From positions 62,001 through 126,000 of the forward strand of contig CAMCLD010000001.1 in NCBI GenBank assembly GCA_945875635.1: a DNA stretch of 64,000 nt, in the 5' to 3' direction. Positions within the stretch are counted from its first letter, which is position 1, and each line of letters starts with the position of its first letter. The notes beneath the pieces were generated by a model, which saw only the letters and a program-made list of their open reading frames with translations, did no database searches and was not told where the DNA came from. The translations under genes were made by a program, and so were the position numbers. This document shows positions 1 to 8,013 of this stretch, one piece after another. This stretch comes from an uncultured Prevotella sp. GTDB taxonomy: Bacteria; Bacteroidota; Bacteroidia; Bacteroidales; Bacteroidaceae.

Positions 1-560
1 GCATGGTCAGTTACATGTCCGTCCCATAGGGTATTGTCAGCAAGGATGAATCCCCCTTTCCTTATAATTGGCAGAAGAGCCTCGAAATGTTCCTGATATT
101 TTCTCTTGTCCCCGTCAATGAATGCCATGTCGAATGTTATTCCGAGATGTTGTGCCATTATGGTACCGTCCCCTATGATGAAATTTATTCTGTCTGCTAC
201 GGGCGAGTTCTCTATCCAGTGGCGTGTGAAAGGTTCCAGTTCGTCATTTATTTCGTAAGTCCAGACCTTGGCTCCCGGTTTCAATCCCTCTGCCATTGAA
301 ATGGCAGAATATCCACTGAAGGTTCCTATTTCTAAAATGTTGTCAGGGTTTATCATCCTTACAATCATTTTGAGTATGCGTCCTTGCAGATGTCCACTTG
401 CCATTCTGCCGTGAAGAAGTCTGATGTTGGTCTCTCTCCATAGTCGGTATAGATAGTCACCTTCAGGTTCTATATTGTCGAGAATGTATGATGGCATGTC
501 TCCTCCATACCTGCTCTGTTGCTTGCTGCCAGGAATGTTCCAAGGTTTTGCGTTTCCCAT
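1..560 (-). CDS. SAM-dependent O-methyltransferase (3' part missing at window edge)
   Basis: The reverse strand reads MGNAKPWNIPGSKQQ..., then a class I methyltransferase core with the SAM-binding segment ILEIGTFSGYSA, the acidic strand AFIDGDK and the segment LADNTLWDGHV, the pattern of the small caffeoyl-CoA/catechol O-methyltransferase-like family. About 186 residues are visible and the C-terminus lies left of base 1. The gene follows aroQ on the same strand with a 6-base gap, so it is probably co-transcribed. A second start at 497 (MPSYILDNIE) has a GGAGGA just upstream and fits where family alignments usually begin; either start is possible. The substrate cannot be told from sequence. 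Confidence 0.85.
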   Translation of the reverse strand, partial: MGNAKPWNIPGSKQQSRYGGDMPSYILDNIEPEGDYLYRLWRETNIRLLHGRMASGHLQGRILKMIVRMINPDNILEIGTFSGYSAISMAEGLKPGAKVWTYEINDELEPFTRHWIENSPVADRINFIIGDGTIMAQHLGITFDMAFIDGDKRKYQEHFEALLPIIRKGGFILADNTLWDGHVTDH

Positions 561-566
561 GCTGAG

Positions 567-989
567 TTATTTCAGTCTTGTTAAAGCCTCAACTGCAAGT
601 CTGTAGCTGTCAAGCCCGAATCCGGCAATGACGCCCTTGCATCCAGCACTAATCATTGAATGGTTGCGGAATTCTTCCCTTGCATGCACATTTGATATAT
701 GCACTTCTATGACAGGTGTGGTGATAGATTTTATGCAGTCAAGCAGGGCTATGGATGTATGGGTGTAAGCTCCTGCGTTGAAGACGATGCCATCGTATGT
801 GAATCCTGTCTCCTGCATGATGTTTATAAGTTCTCCTTCCACATTACTCTGTCTGTACTCAATATCGATGTGGGGATATGCAGTACGTAGTCTTTCCATG
901 CATGTCTCCATGTTTTCGGAACCATATATCCCTGGCTCCCTCTTCCCCAAAAGATTCAGGTTGGGACCATTTAATATCAATATTTTCAT
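567..989 (-). CDS. aroQ: 3-dehydroquinate dehydratase, type II
   Basis: This 140-residue protein converts 3-dehydroquinate to 3-dehydroshikimate in the shikimate pathway; the type II family forms cytoplasmic dodecamers. Visible motifs are NGPNLNLLGKREPGIYG at the N-terminus (flexible lid with the catalytic Arg and Tyr), FNAGAYTHTS, and EVHISNVHAREEFR, which carries the catalytic His and substrate-binding residues. The length is normal. It is divergent from xerD and heads a two-gene unit with the methyltransferase; no other shikimate gene is nearby. Its promoter faces the xerD promoter in the 49-base gap. Confidence 0.97.
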   Translation of the reverse strand: MKILILNGPNLNLLGKREPGIYGSENMETCMERLRTAYPHIDIEYRQSNVEGELINIMQETGFTYDGIVFNAGAYTHTSIALLDCIKSITTPVIEVHISNVHAREEFRNHSMISAGCKGVIAGFGLDSYRLAVEALTRLK

Positions 990-1009
990 TACTTATTGGA
1001 AATAATTTG

Positions 1010-1017
1010 TACTTTTG
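1010..1017 (+). promoter_or_regulatory. -7 element of xerD promoter
   Basis: TACTTTTG matches the Bacteroidota -7 consensus TAnnTTTG. No good TTTG lies 19-21 bases upstream, so the -33 half is weak. The predicted transcription start near 1024 lies downstream of an in-frame ATG at 1015, so xerD must start at 1039. Confidence 0.65.
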
Positions 1018-1021
1018 TGTG

Positions 1022-1053
1022 CAAAAGTAAGAAAATTAATGGAAACAGACAAA
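1022..1053 (-). promoter_or_regulatory. aroQ promoter (-33 and -7)
   Basis: On the reverse strand TTTG (1050-1053) is followed after 20 bases by TACTTTTG (1022-1029), a full match to the Bacteroidota consensus. The predicted start near 1015 gives aroQ a leader of about 26 bases. The box faces the xerD -7 box four bases away. Confidence 0.75.
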
Positions 1054-1950
1054 AAAAAGCGAGTCAATATAGGATATCTATTTCAGAGATATCTGAGACT
1101 GGAGCGTGGTTACTCGCAGAATACGATAGATGCATACATGCGTGACATATCGAAATTGTCGGAATTCCTGCATGGTAATGGAATGGAAGTGCTCGAAGCC
1201 CGTCTTTCTGATTTGGAGTCTTTCTCTGAATGGGTGGCTAAAAGTGGTGTAGGGCAAAGGTCACATGCGAGAATCCTAAGTGGTGTACGCTCACTATACC
1301 ATTTCCTTGTAGTAGATGGTTTCCTTGAGGAAGACCCTTCAGAACTGTTGGAATCACCTTCTCAGCCCCGACATCTGCCGGAGGTGCTTTCCGTGGAAGA
1401 GGTTGACCGATTGATAGATAGTATAGACCTTGACAAATGGGAGGGTCAGCGCAACAGAGCCATTATTGAGGTTCTCTTCTCGTGTGGATTGCGCGTATCG
1501 GAATTAGTGACTCTTAGGATATCGTGTCTTTACAGAGAGGAACGCTATCTGCGTGTTTTGGGCAAGGGAGGCAAAGAACGTCTTGTTCCTATTTCACAGC
1601 GTGCCATAGACGAGATAGACAGCTGGTTCGTCCAACGTGATGCCATGGTGGTGAAACCGGGGGAGGAAGACTTTGTATTTCTTAATCGTCGTGGGTCTCA
1701 CCTTACAAGGACAATGGTTCTTATAATGATAAAGAAATATGCCGCAATGGCTGGTCTCAAGAAGACAATTTCCCCACATACCCTTCGCCATTCCTTTGCT
1801 ACGGTAATGCTCGAGGGAGGTGCAGACCTTAGAGTCATACAGGAAATGCTGGGACATGAGGATATTTCCACCACAGAAATCTATACACACATTGATACCT
1901 CCATGCTTAGAGAGGAGATTTTAAAACATCACCCGAGGAATAAGGCATGA
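1039..1950 (+). CDS. xerD: Site-specific tyrosine recombinase XerD-like
   Basis: A 303-residue tyrosine recombinase that resolves chromosome dimers with a XerC partner. Residues 8-105 form the SAM-like core-binding domain and 115-300 the catalytic domain with Arg152 (CGLRVSEL), Lys176 (LGKGGKERLVP), His247/Arg250 (HTLRH), His273 (MLGHEDIST) and nucleophile Tyr282 (IYTH). The pentad is complete and the length normal. An in-frame ATG at 1015 overlaps the -7 box, so I use 1039. It stands alone as in other Bacteroidales, with no phage genes or att-like repeats, so I read it as housekeeping rather than a mobile-element integrase. Calling it XerD rather than XerC is by best resemblance. Confidence 0.93.
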   Translation: METDKKKRVNIGYLFQRYLRLERGYSQNTIDAYMRDISKLSEFLHGNGMEVLEARLSDLESFSEWVAKSGVGQRSHARILSGVRSLYHFLVVDGFLEEDPSELLESPSQPRHLPEVLSVEEVDRLIDSIDLDKWEGQRNRAIIEVLFSCGLRVSELVTLRISCLYREERYLRVLGKGGKERLVPISQRAIDEIDSWFVQRDAMVVKPGEEDFVFLNRRGSHLTRTMVLIMIKKYAAMAGLKKTISPHTLRHSFATVMLEGGADLRVIQEMLGHEDISTTEIYTHIDTSMLREEILKHHPRNKA

Positions 1951-1964
1951 GACCGGGATGGAAA

Positions 1965-2036
1965 GCGTGTTTCGGCGAAACGCGATGTGTGTTACGCTGA
2001 AACGCGTTACGTGTTTCGACAAAACATGAAACGTTC
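1965..2036 (+). repeat. Cluster of short CGAAAC/GTTTCG palindromes
   Basis: Downstream of xerD the sequence repeats GTTTCG and GAAACG in alternating orientation. GTGTTTCGGCGAAACGCG can fold as a short hairpin, and ACGCTGAAACGCG and ACGTGTTTCGACAAAACATG follow directly. CG content is clearly above the AT-rich surroundings. It is not followed by a T run, so it is not a classical terminator. Confidence 0.55.
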
Positions 2037-2182
2037 TTTTATGTTCCTAAACCCATGGTTTTTCCAAGGGGATGTAGAAATATGAAGGGAGGTTAATGGG
2101 GTTATAAAGTTGCATCCAGGCTTTTTTCGGCATTTTCAATATTTATATTTCATAAAAAGTCGATTATATCAGAAAATTTGTC

Positions 2183-2190
2183 TAATTTTG
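2183..2190 (+). promoter_or_regulatory. -7 element upstream of HisC-like gene
   Basis: TAATTTTG matches TAnnTTTG 37 bases before the ATG at 2227. No clear -33 TTTG lies at the usual distance. It is the likely promoter of the glycan cassette at 2227-5801. Confidence 0.5.
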
Positions 2191-2226
2191 CAAATTAAAC
2201 AAAAATAAAGACAATATTAATATCCT

Positions 2227-3267
2227 ATGAATTTTCTTGATCGTAATGAGTTCAATTTTGAACCGTCAGAAGAGGTAAAGAACGCCATAAAGAACTTTGA
2301 CCTCAAAAAACTATGCTTTTACACACGTATCTATGACGAGGGAAAGAAAAGCATATTCTCTGTGTATCTGTCAGAACTTTATGATATAGACGAAAGACAA
2401 GTGGTGTTGGGATATGGAGCTGAAGACCTTTTGAAGAAGGCTGTCCATTTCTTCCTTACTGAGGGAGGCTCCAAGACGATGCTCATACCCAAGTTTTCAT
2501 GGTGGTATTACAAGAGTATAGCCTCAGAGGTAAGCGGTACGACATTGCAATATCCTGTTTATGAGGACGGAGACACGTTCAGCTACGATTTTGATGGTCT
2601 GAAGGCGATGATTGATGATGTTAGACCGAAGATACTTCTAGTAGCATCCCCAAACAATCCTACAGGCAACGCACTTTCCATAGAGGAGATGGAAAGGCTG
2701 GTAGATATGGTTCCCAAGGATACTGTCATCATTGTGGATGAGGCATACGCTTCGTTCATCAGCAACGATGCGTCGTATATCAAGTCGCTGATTGAGAAGC
2801 ACGATAATATTGTAGTTTGCCGTACCTTGTCGAAATTCTATGGATTGCCAGGCTTGCGTATGGGCTTCGGCTTTGTCGGTAAAGGTGAGGAGATGCAGCG
2901 TTTCTGCAAATACGCCAACATGTATCTCGGTTATGACAGACTTAGCGAGGACATAGCCATTGCTGCTCTGAAAAGCGACAGTCACTATCGTGAGATTGCC
3001 AATGTTATGCAGCAGGCGAGAGACATGTATAAGGAGGAGCTTGGCTGTCTGCCTGGCTTCAAGGTTTACAAGAGCTATGCCAACTTCATACTTATAAAGT
3101 ATCCACTTGAGATTAAGGAGAAACTGCAGAAGGCATTTGCTGAACAAGACTATAAGGTGAAGTTCATGAACGAGACAAATATCAACGAGCACATGCGTGT
3201 CACATTGGGAAGAGCGGAGCAGAACAGGCTCGTTTGTGACACAATACTCAGAATAGCAAAAGGATGA
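2227..3267 (+). CDS. HisC/CobD-like PLP-dependent aminotransferase or decarboxylase
   Basis: A 346-residue fold-type I PLP enzyme of the class I/II group. Visible are SPNNPTGN (141-148), the cofactor aspartate in DEAYASF (171-177) and TLSKFYGLPGLRMGFG with Schiff-base Lys203. This arrangement is shared by histidinol-phosphate aminotransferase and L-threonine-O-3-phosphate decarboxylase. No his or cobalamin genes are near. Its stop overlaps the start of a LicC-like nucleotidyltransferase by four bases and two LicD genes follow, so a role in making an amino- or phospho-amino group for a surface glycan is more likely than histidine synthesis. Which reaction it performs is inference. Confidence 0.85.
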   Translation: MNFLDRNEFNFEPSEEVKNAIKNFDLKKLCFYTRIYDEGKKSIFSVYLSELYDIDERQVVLGYGAEDLLKKAVHFFLTEGGSKTMLIPKFSWWYYKSIASEVSGTTLQYPVYEDGDTFSYDFDGLKAMIDDVRPKILLVASPNNPTGNALSIEEMERLVDMVPKDTVIIVDEAYASFISNDASYIKSLIEKHDNIVVCRTLSKFYGLPGLRMGFGFVGKGEEMQRFCKYANMYLGYDRLSEDIAIAALKSDSHYREIANVMQQARDMYKEELGCLPGFKVYKSYANFILIKYPLEIKEKLQKAFAEQDYKVKFMNETNINEHMRVTLGRAEQNRLVCDTILRIAKG

Positions 3268-3989
3268 TAGCGGTAATATTAGCGGCAGGCATGGCAAGGC
3301 GGCTCAGACCACTTACCGACACCATGCCAAAATGCCTGTTGAAGATTGGTGACAAGTCTTTGTTGCAAAGGTCTGTTGATTCCTTGATTTCCTGCGGCAT
3401 CAACGAGTTTGTCGTGGTTACAGGCTACAGGTCCAGAATGATAACTGATTTCCTGAAAGACAACTATACTGACAAGATATTCCATTTTGTGGATAATGAT
3501 GACTATGATACAACAAACAATATCTACTCGCTCTGGCTTGCCATGCCTTATGTGAAGGGTAAGGACTTCTTGTTGTTAGATAGCGATATCCTGTACGATT
3601 CAAAGCTTCTGGACAAGGTAATGGAAGAGGAGTGTTCCGCTCTTTGTGTAAACAGGCATGAACTGGGTGACGAGGAGATGAAGGTGGTCGTTGACAGCAA
3701 TAATGTCATTACAGAGATAAGCAAGACATGCAGTTTACATGCGGCTATGGGCGAGTCTGTGGGTGTAGAGAAGATAAATGCCGACTATTCACTTGCCCTC
3801 TACGATGAGCTTGAAATAATGGAGACACAAGAGAACCTTGTGGATATCTTCTATGAGCGTGCATTTGAGAGGCTTATACCTAAAGGCTACTCTTTCAAAG
3901 TGGTTGATACAACAGACATTTTCTCTACAGAAATAGATACCGTAGAGGATTATGAGATGATAAGAAAAGAGTGGAATGCTTCAAAATAA
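3264..3989 (+). CDS. LicC-like nucleotidyltransferase
   Basis: A 241-residue sugar-nucleotidyltransferase-fold protein. The N-terminus has ILAAGMARRLRPLTDTMPK (5-23), the nucleotide loop with its Arg and the Pro-Lys pair, and DSD (106-108) is the metal site. Short single-domain enzymes like this activate phosphocholine, phosphoethanolamine, 2-aminoethylphosphonate or sugar phosphates with CTP or another NTP. The four-base overlap with the PLP enzyme suggests tight coupling. LicD proteins downstream are known partners of CTP:phosphocholine cytidylyltransferase (LicC), which favours a CDP-linked small headgroup. No choline kinase (LicA) is in the window, so phosphocholine itself is not demonstrated. 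Confidence 0.85.
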   Translation: MIAVILAAGMARRLRPLTDTMPKCLLKIGDKSLLQRSVDSLISCGINEFVVVTGYRSRMITDFLKDNYTDKIFHFVDNDDYDTTNNIYSLWLAMPYVKGKDFLLLDSDILYDSKLLDKVMEEECSALCVNRHELGDEEMKVVVDSNNVITEISKTCSLHAAMGESVGVEKINADYSLALYDELEIMETQENLVDIFYERAFERLIPKGYSFKVVDTTDIFSTEIDTVEDYEMIRKEWNASK

Positions 3990-4071
3990 AGAATGCTAAT
4001 TCTGAATACAATCCCTTTCGATGGTATCTATTAGGAGTCCTTTATGGATTTAAACCATTTATATACACACA

Positions 4072-4968
4072 ATGGCAAAACTGGATCAAATCTGGAAAGT
4101 TGAGATAGACTTACTTGTAAAGTTGCTTGATGTTTGCAAGAAACATAAACTTAGAGTTTGGGTAGATGGCGGCACCCTGCTTGGGGCTGTCAGACACAAA
4201 GGATTCATTCCGTGGGATGACGATGTGGATGTCTGTATGCCAAGGGAAGACTATGACAAACTGCTGGAGATAGGAGGAGAGTGTTTCCAACATCCATATT
4301 TCCTGCAAAGCGCATATTCCGATGTTGATTATTTCAGAGGCCATGCCCAGCTGAGAAACTCAGAGACGTCTGCCATAAGACCTTCAGAGTCGTACAGGAA
4401 ATTCAACCAAGGGATATTCATTGATATTTTTGTGCTCGATGGAGTGCCTGAAGACCCTGAGAAACGCCGCAAACTTATTGCCGGAATAAAAAGCACATAC
4501 AAGGTTCTCAAGGCTGAGAATCTTAACATATTATACTCTGGACGATGGGGACAGCTGTTCAGGAAAATGAAGGCAAGAAGACAGATTGCCTCACAAGGTA
4601 GAGAGAATATATATAGGCAGACGGAAGAACGGTTGAGAGAGCATTCCACAGAAGACTGTGACTCTTGGGCAGAACTGTCTTTCAGCGGAGATGACATAAT
4701 ATTCGACAAACATATATTCGACGATACTTTGTACCTTGACTTCGCCAACATTAAAGTACCGGTACCTGTCGGATATGACAAGTTCTTGAGAACTCAATAT
4801 GGCGATGACTATATGGTGCCAAAACAAGTACCGAATTATCATGGAAGCCTGTTGTTCGATATTGAACGAAGTTATAAGGATGTCGCTCCGGAGGTTTTTG
4901 AACAATATAAGAAAAGAAGTGTCAGAAGACTCATGGAGAAGATTGGCTTCTCAAGGAAAGCTGACTGA
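4072..4968 (+). CDS. LicD-family phosphotransferase (first copy)
   Basis: A 298-residue LicD-family protein. Known members transfer a phosphorylated headgroup, classically phosphocholine from CDP-choline, to surface glycans. The family signature lies at 30-54: WVDGGTLLGAVRHKG then FIPWDDDVDVCMPR, with the Asp triad that resembles a nucleotidyltransferase active site. No signal peptide or membrane segment is seen, as expected for a cytoplasmic or membrane-associated enzyme. It follows the nucleotidyltransferase after 82 bases and precedes a paralogue after 14. The acceptor and donor are unknown. Confidence 0.9.
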   Translation: MAKLDQIWKVEIDLLVKLLDVCKKHKLRVWVDGGTLLGAVRHKGFIPWDDDVDVCMPREDYDKLLEIGGECFQHPYFLQSAYSDVDYFRGHAQLRNSETSAIRPSESYRKFNQGIFIDIFVLDGVPEDPEKRRKLIAGIKSTYKVLKAENLNILYSGRWGQLFRKMKARRQIASQGRENIYRQTEERLREHSTEDCDSWAELSFSGDDIIFDKHIFDDTLYLDFANIKVPVPVGYDKFLRTQYGDDYMVPKQVPNYHGSLLFDIERSYKDVAPEVFEQYKKRSVRRLMEKIGFSRKAD

Positions 4969-4982
4969 ATAAAGTTAAGGAA

Positions 4983-5801
4983 ATGGTAGAATATAATGTA
5001 GATGAGGTCCATTCGCGTATCCTGCAAATACTCCTTGCTGTAGATAAGTGTTGCAGGGAGCATAGGCTGGACTATTATATATGGGCAGGAACAATGATAG
5101 GTGCCGTCAGACACAAGGGCTTTATTCCCTGGGATGATGACCTTGACATAGCCATGCCCAGGGAAAGCTATGACAAGCTGATAGTACATGCCAAGGAATG
5201 GCTTCCAGCCCAATACGAGATGGTTTGTGCTGAGAATGATTCTACATATCCGCTTCCTTTCGCGAAGATACAGGATGCCAATACTACTCTTATAGAAAGG
5301 ATGCATTTAAGATATGTAGGAGGTATTTACATTGACGTGTTCCCTATTGACGGGGTTCCAGACAACTGCCTGAAAAGAAGATGGCATTTTGCCTGTTATG
5401 AGTATTGGAAGAGAGTGTTGTACCTGTTATACCGAGACCCATACAAGCACGGACATGGACCGGACAGTTGGATTCCATTATTGTGCAGGAAACTATATAC
5501 TCTTGAGTTTGTGCAGAAGCAAATAGGAAACTTGTTGAGAAAATACCCTTATGCCAATTCAAACCTTGTTGCTGACTATGATGACGGTATGAGGGGCATA
5601 ATAGTCAAGGATGTATTGGGAACTCCAACACCATATACATTTGAAGGTCATGAGGTGATGGGCGTGAAGGATTATGACGCTTATCTTGGCAACAAGTATG
5701 GTGACTACATGACAATTCCTGATAAAGACCATCAGAGACAGCATCATTTTCACTATCTTGACCTTGATACTCCTTATCGGGATATGGAAGCTACAGAATG
5801 A
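4983..5801 (+). CDS. LicD-family phosphotransferase (second copy)
   Basis: A 272-residue paralogue of the gene before it. Residues 33-60 carry IWAGTMIGAVRHKGFIPWDD and then DLDIAMPR. It shares AVRHKGFIPWDDD exactly with the first copy but diverges elsewhere, so the two probably have different acceptor positions or headgroups. Its 3' end overlaps the end of the convergent glycosyltransferase gene by 28 bases. No signal peptide is seen. The tandem pair resembles licD1/licD2 arrangements known from Gram-positive phosphocholine loci, but the substrate here is not known. Confidence 0.9.
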   Translation: MVEYNVDEVHSRILQILLAVDKCCREHRLDYYIWAGTMIGAVRHKGFIPWDDDLDIAMPRESYDKLIVHAKEWLPAQYEMVCAENDSTYPLPFAKIQDANTTLIERMHLRYVGGIYIDVFPIDGVPDNCLKRRWHFACYEYWKRVLYLLYRDPYKHGHGPDSWIPLLCRKLYTLEFVQKQIGNLLRKYPYANSNLVADYDDGMRGIIVKDVLGTPTPYTFEGHEVMGVKDYDAYLGNKYGDYMTIPDKDHQRQHHFHYLDLDTPYRDMEATE

Positions 5802-6931
5802 TATAGTTCCAGCATCCTTGAAGCTATATCGTTGTTCTCGAATCTCTTGACATATTCCTTGCTCCGGGCGATAATCTGTTGCCTGTCTGGATTGCTGCAA
5901 AGCATGTGGCGGATGGCAGTAGCCATTCCTTCCCAATCGTCAGGAGACACATACAGGCTGTGTGGACCGCCAGCCTCCTCAAGGCAGCTGCCTGTACATG
6001 CCACAACAGGCAGTCCGCTCTGGATAGCTTCCACTATCGGAATGCCGAAACCTTCGTAGCGTGAAGGATAGACAAAGCATTCTGCCTGCTGGTAGATAGC
6101 GTAGAGATCGGATGTCGGAACACCACTTAGGAAATGTATTCTGTCTGACAAGCTGTTTCTCTTCCCGTAATCATCAATCCTGTCTGCGTATGCTGTACGT
6201 CTGCCGACAAGTACTAAGTGGACATCAGAGGGGAGTAGTGGCAGAGCCTTAACGGCAAGAAGGGCATTCTTGCGTTCTTCAATGGTTCCTACAAAAAGGA
6301 TATACCTTTCCGGAAGACTGTATTTACTTCGAACACACGATTTCTGTTCCCCGCTTACAAGGGTCTTGAAGCGAGTTCCACAGCTTTGGTATATAACGTC
6401 AATCTTGTTTTCATCAACACCACCAAACTCCATTATATCACGTTTCGTACACTCGCTTATTGCCACAATACGTGTCGCTTCCTCGCAGGCGACACGAAAT
6501 TTCCATGAGTATAGTTTGGTGTCAATCCAGTTGTAATATTCCGGATGACGCAGAAAGATCAGGTCATGTATGGTAACAATGCTTGCTATGTTGTTGCGTT
6601 TCAGACCTATTGGTAATTCTCCAGTAAGTCCGTGATATATATTTATGCCGTCCAGCTTAAGGTCTTTCACAATACCTCCCATCCTCCATATCGACCCTTT
6701 GACCTTTCCAAGTGGCACCTTTCCGTGTGGCATCACAATGGTCATGTTATTGCGTGTCTCAAGTTGTTCACGCAATTCCTTTTTTCCCATATCTGGAGCA
6801 TAAAGGCGCAGTTGCAGATTGCTGTCGTATAGAGCGAGGTCGTTGACAAGAGTACGGCAATAGTTGCCGAGTCCTGTACCGTTACGCATGATGCGCTTGG
6901 CATCGAAACCTATGGTAAGAGTCTTGTCCAT
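5774..6931 (-). CDS. Glycosyltransferase family 4 protein
   Basis: A 385-residue GT-B glycosyltransferase. The N-terminus (MDKTLTIGFDAKRIMRNGTGLGNY) has the mannosyltransferase-like GxGxY acceptor loop, and the C-terminal domain has ILFVGTIEERKN and the E-x7-E motif in YEGFGIPIVEA (Glu293 and Glu301), which binds the donor sugar nucleotide. It is probably a cytoplasmic enzyme building an LPS core or O-glycan, donor possibly GDP-mannose or similar. It is last in a minus-strand series with the Galf-transferase-like protein and the kinase and converges on licD, with a 28-base overlap. Confidence 0.92.
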   Translation of the reverse strand: MDKTLTIGFDAKRIMRNGTGLGNYCRTLVNDLALYDSNLQLRLYAPDMGKKELREQLETRNNMTIVMPHGKVPLGKVKGSIWRMGGIVKDLKLDGINIYHGLTGELPIGLKRNNIASIVTIHDLIFLRHPEYYNWIDTKLYSWKFRVACEEATRIVAISECTKRDIMEFGGVDENKIDVIYQSCGTRFKTLVSGEQKSCVRSKYSLPERYILFVGTIEERKNALLAVKALPLLPSDVHLVLVGRRTAYADRIDDYGKRNSLSDRIHFLSGVPTSDLYAIYQQAECFVYPSRYEGFGIPIVEAIQSGLPVVACTGSCLEEAGGPHSLYVSPDDWEGMATAIRHMLCSNPDRQQIIARSKEYVKRFENNDIASRMLELYHSVASISR

Positions 6932-6954
6932 AATGTCATGATTGTGATGGTAAG

Positions 6955-8004
6955 CTATAGCTTGTTTACTGCGATACTCACGGCGGTTTTAAGGAAATGT
7001 CCCGTGGCAAGCATCTCTCCAAGACGATGGGCGTTGCATTCCATGCTGTGGTATTGTGTTTTCGTCATATTGCGTAGAATGTTGCTAAGTTCCCCAAGTG
7101 ATTCTATCGAGATTCCCGCTCCTTCTCGGACGATAAAATCTGCAAGGGCAGCATCTTTCCATATTATCACAGGCAGTCCGGCTCTTAGATAGAAAGACAC
7201 CTTGTGTGGGCTGTTGTAGCGTAGATACTCGCCAAAGTTTCCCGTACACGATTCTGTAGAATCTCCGTCCCATACAAGTCCAAAGTCACCTTCTGCATTG
7301 GCTATGAACTCATCGGCAGGCGTAAAGCCGTGGAATATGAAATTCTTGCAGCTGTGAAGTGTTGGCATTTCTGATGAATTGCCATATATATGCATTTTGT
7401 AACCATCCATTATTTCTGGAAGATGTAGGAAAAAAGAATTTTTCCGCATGTTGAGTGAGCCTGCGTATGTTACAGAATATACGTGCTTGCCATTTATTGT
7501 ACGCCTTCCTTTATTTGCCACTTCAGAGTCGCTTCTATAATCGAATAGTTGCAGTGCTCCAAGTCCTTTTTTGAACCCGTTGTCTCTTAGCCATTGTGCC
7601 ATTATATTGTTTGAAGCTATGACATAGTCAGCATTTGAAAGACGTGCAATCTCGTGTGAAACAGTAAGCTTCTTACGCCTGAATGAACCCAAATCATGAA
7701 TAAGAGCCATAACCTTTGCACCCTTTAGATGTGCTACAAGGCATAGGAATGAGAAATATTTCTTGACAGGATATTGCAAAAACAGATTGTCATTCTTCTT
7801 TATATTATAACACATGGAGATGACTCCTGCCAGGTCAAGAAAGAAACTGGTTATCTTGCTGTCATAGAATGTGCGGTCCAATCCAAGGTTTCTTGCGCCC
7901 ATTAAAACGAGAGTGTCCTCATTGTCTGTCTTAGCCTTGTTTCCGGCACTATCTCTGTTGTAATAGTTTCTTGTCAGGAAACATAGTCTTTGTTCTTTTT
8001 CCAT
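6955..8004 (-). CDS. Galactofuranosyltransferase-like glycosyltransferase
   Basis: A 349-residue protein with a GT-B-like plan: KVMALIHDLGSFRR, NADYVIASNNIMAQWL in the N-terminal half, and HKVSFYLRAGLPVIIW (donor-site region) in the C-terminal half. The pattern resembles the WbbI-type beta-1,6-galactofuranosyltransferases of LPS loci. No signal peptide or membrane segment is evident. It lies 23 bases before the GT4 gene and 9 after the WaaP-like kinase gene, so the three are probably one transcript. Donor sugar is inferred from family resemblance only; glf (UDP-galactopyranose mutase) is not in the window. Confidence 0.75.
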   Translation of the reverse strand: MEKEQRLCFLTRNYYNRDSAGNKAKTDNEDTLVLMGARNLGLDRTFYDSKITSFFLDLAGVISMCYNIKKNDNLFLQYPVKKYFSFLCLVAHLKGAKVMALIHDLGSFRRKKLTVSHEIARLSNADYVIASNNIMAQWLRDNGFKKGLGALQLFDYRSDSEVANKGRRTINGKHVYSVTYAGSLNMRKNSFFLHLPEIMDGYKMHIYGNSSEMPTLHSCKNFIFHGFTPADEFIANAEGDFGLVWDGDSTESCTGNFGEYLRYNSPHKVSFYLRAGLPVIIWKDAALADFIVREGAGISIESLGELSNILRNMTKTQYHSMECNAHRLGEMLATGHFLKTAVSIAVNKL

Positions 8005-8013
8005 AGTATATAG

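Noticed and set aside
1039..1950. Integrase of a mobile element
   Set aside because: Full-length XerD-type housekeeping recombinase with no tRNA target, att repeats or phage genes around it.
2638..3297. 219-codon frame opposite the HisC-like gene
   Set aside because: It lies fully antisense to a gene with intact PLP motifs and has no recognisable domain or promoter.
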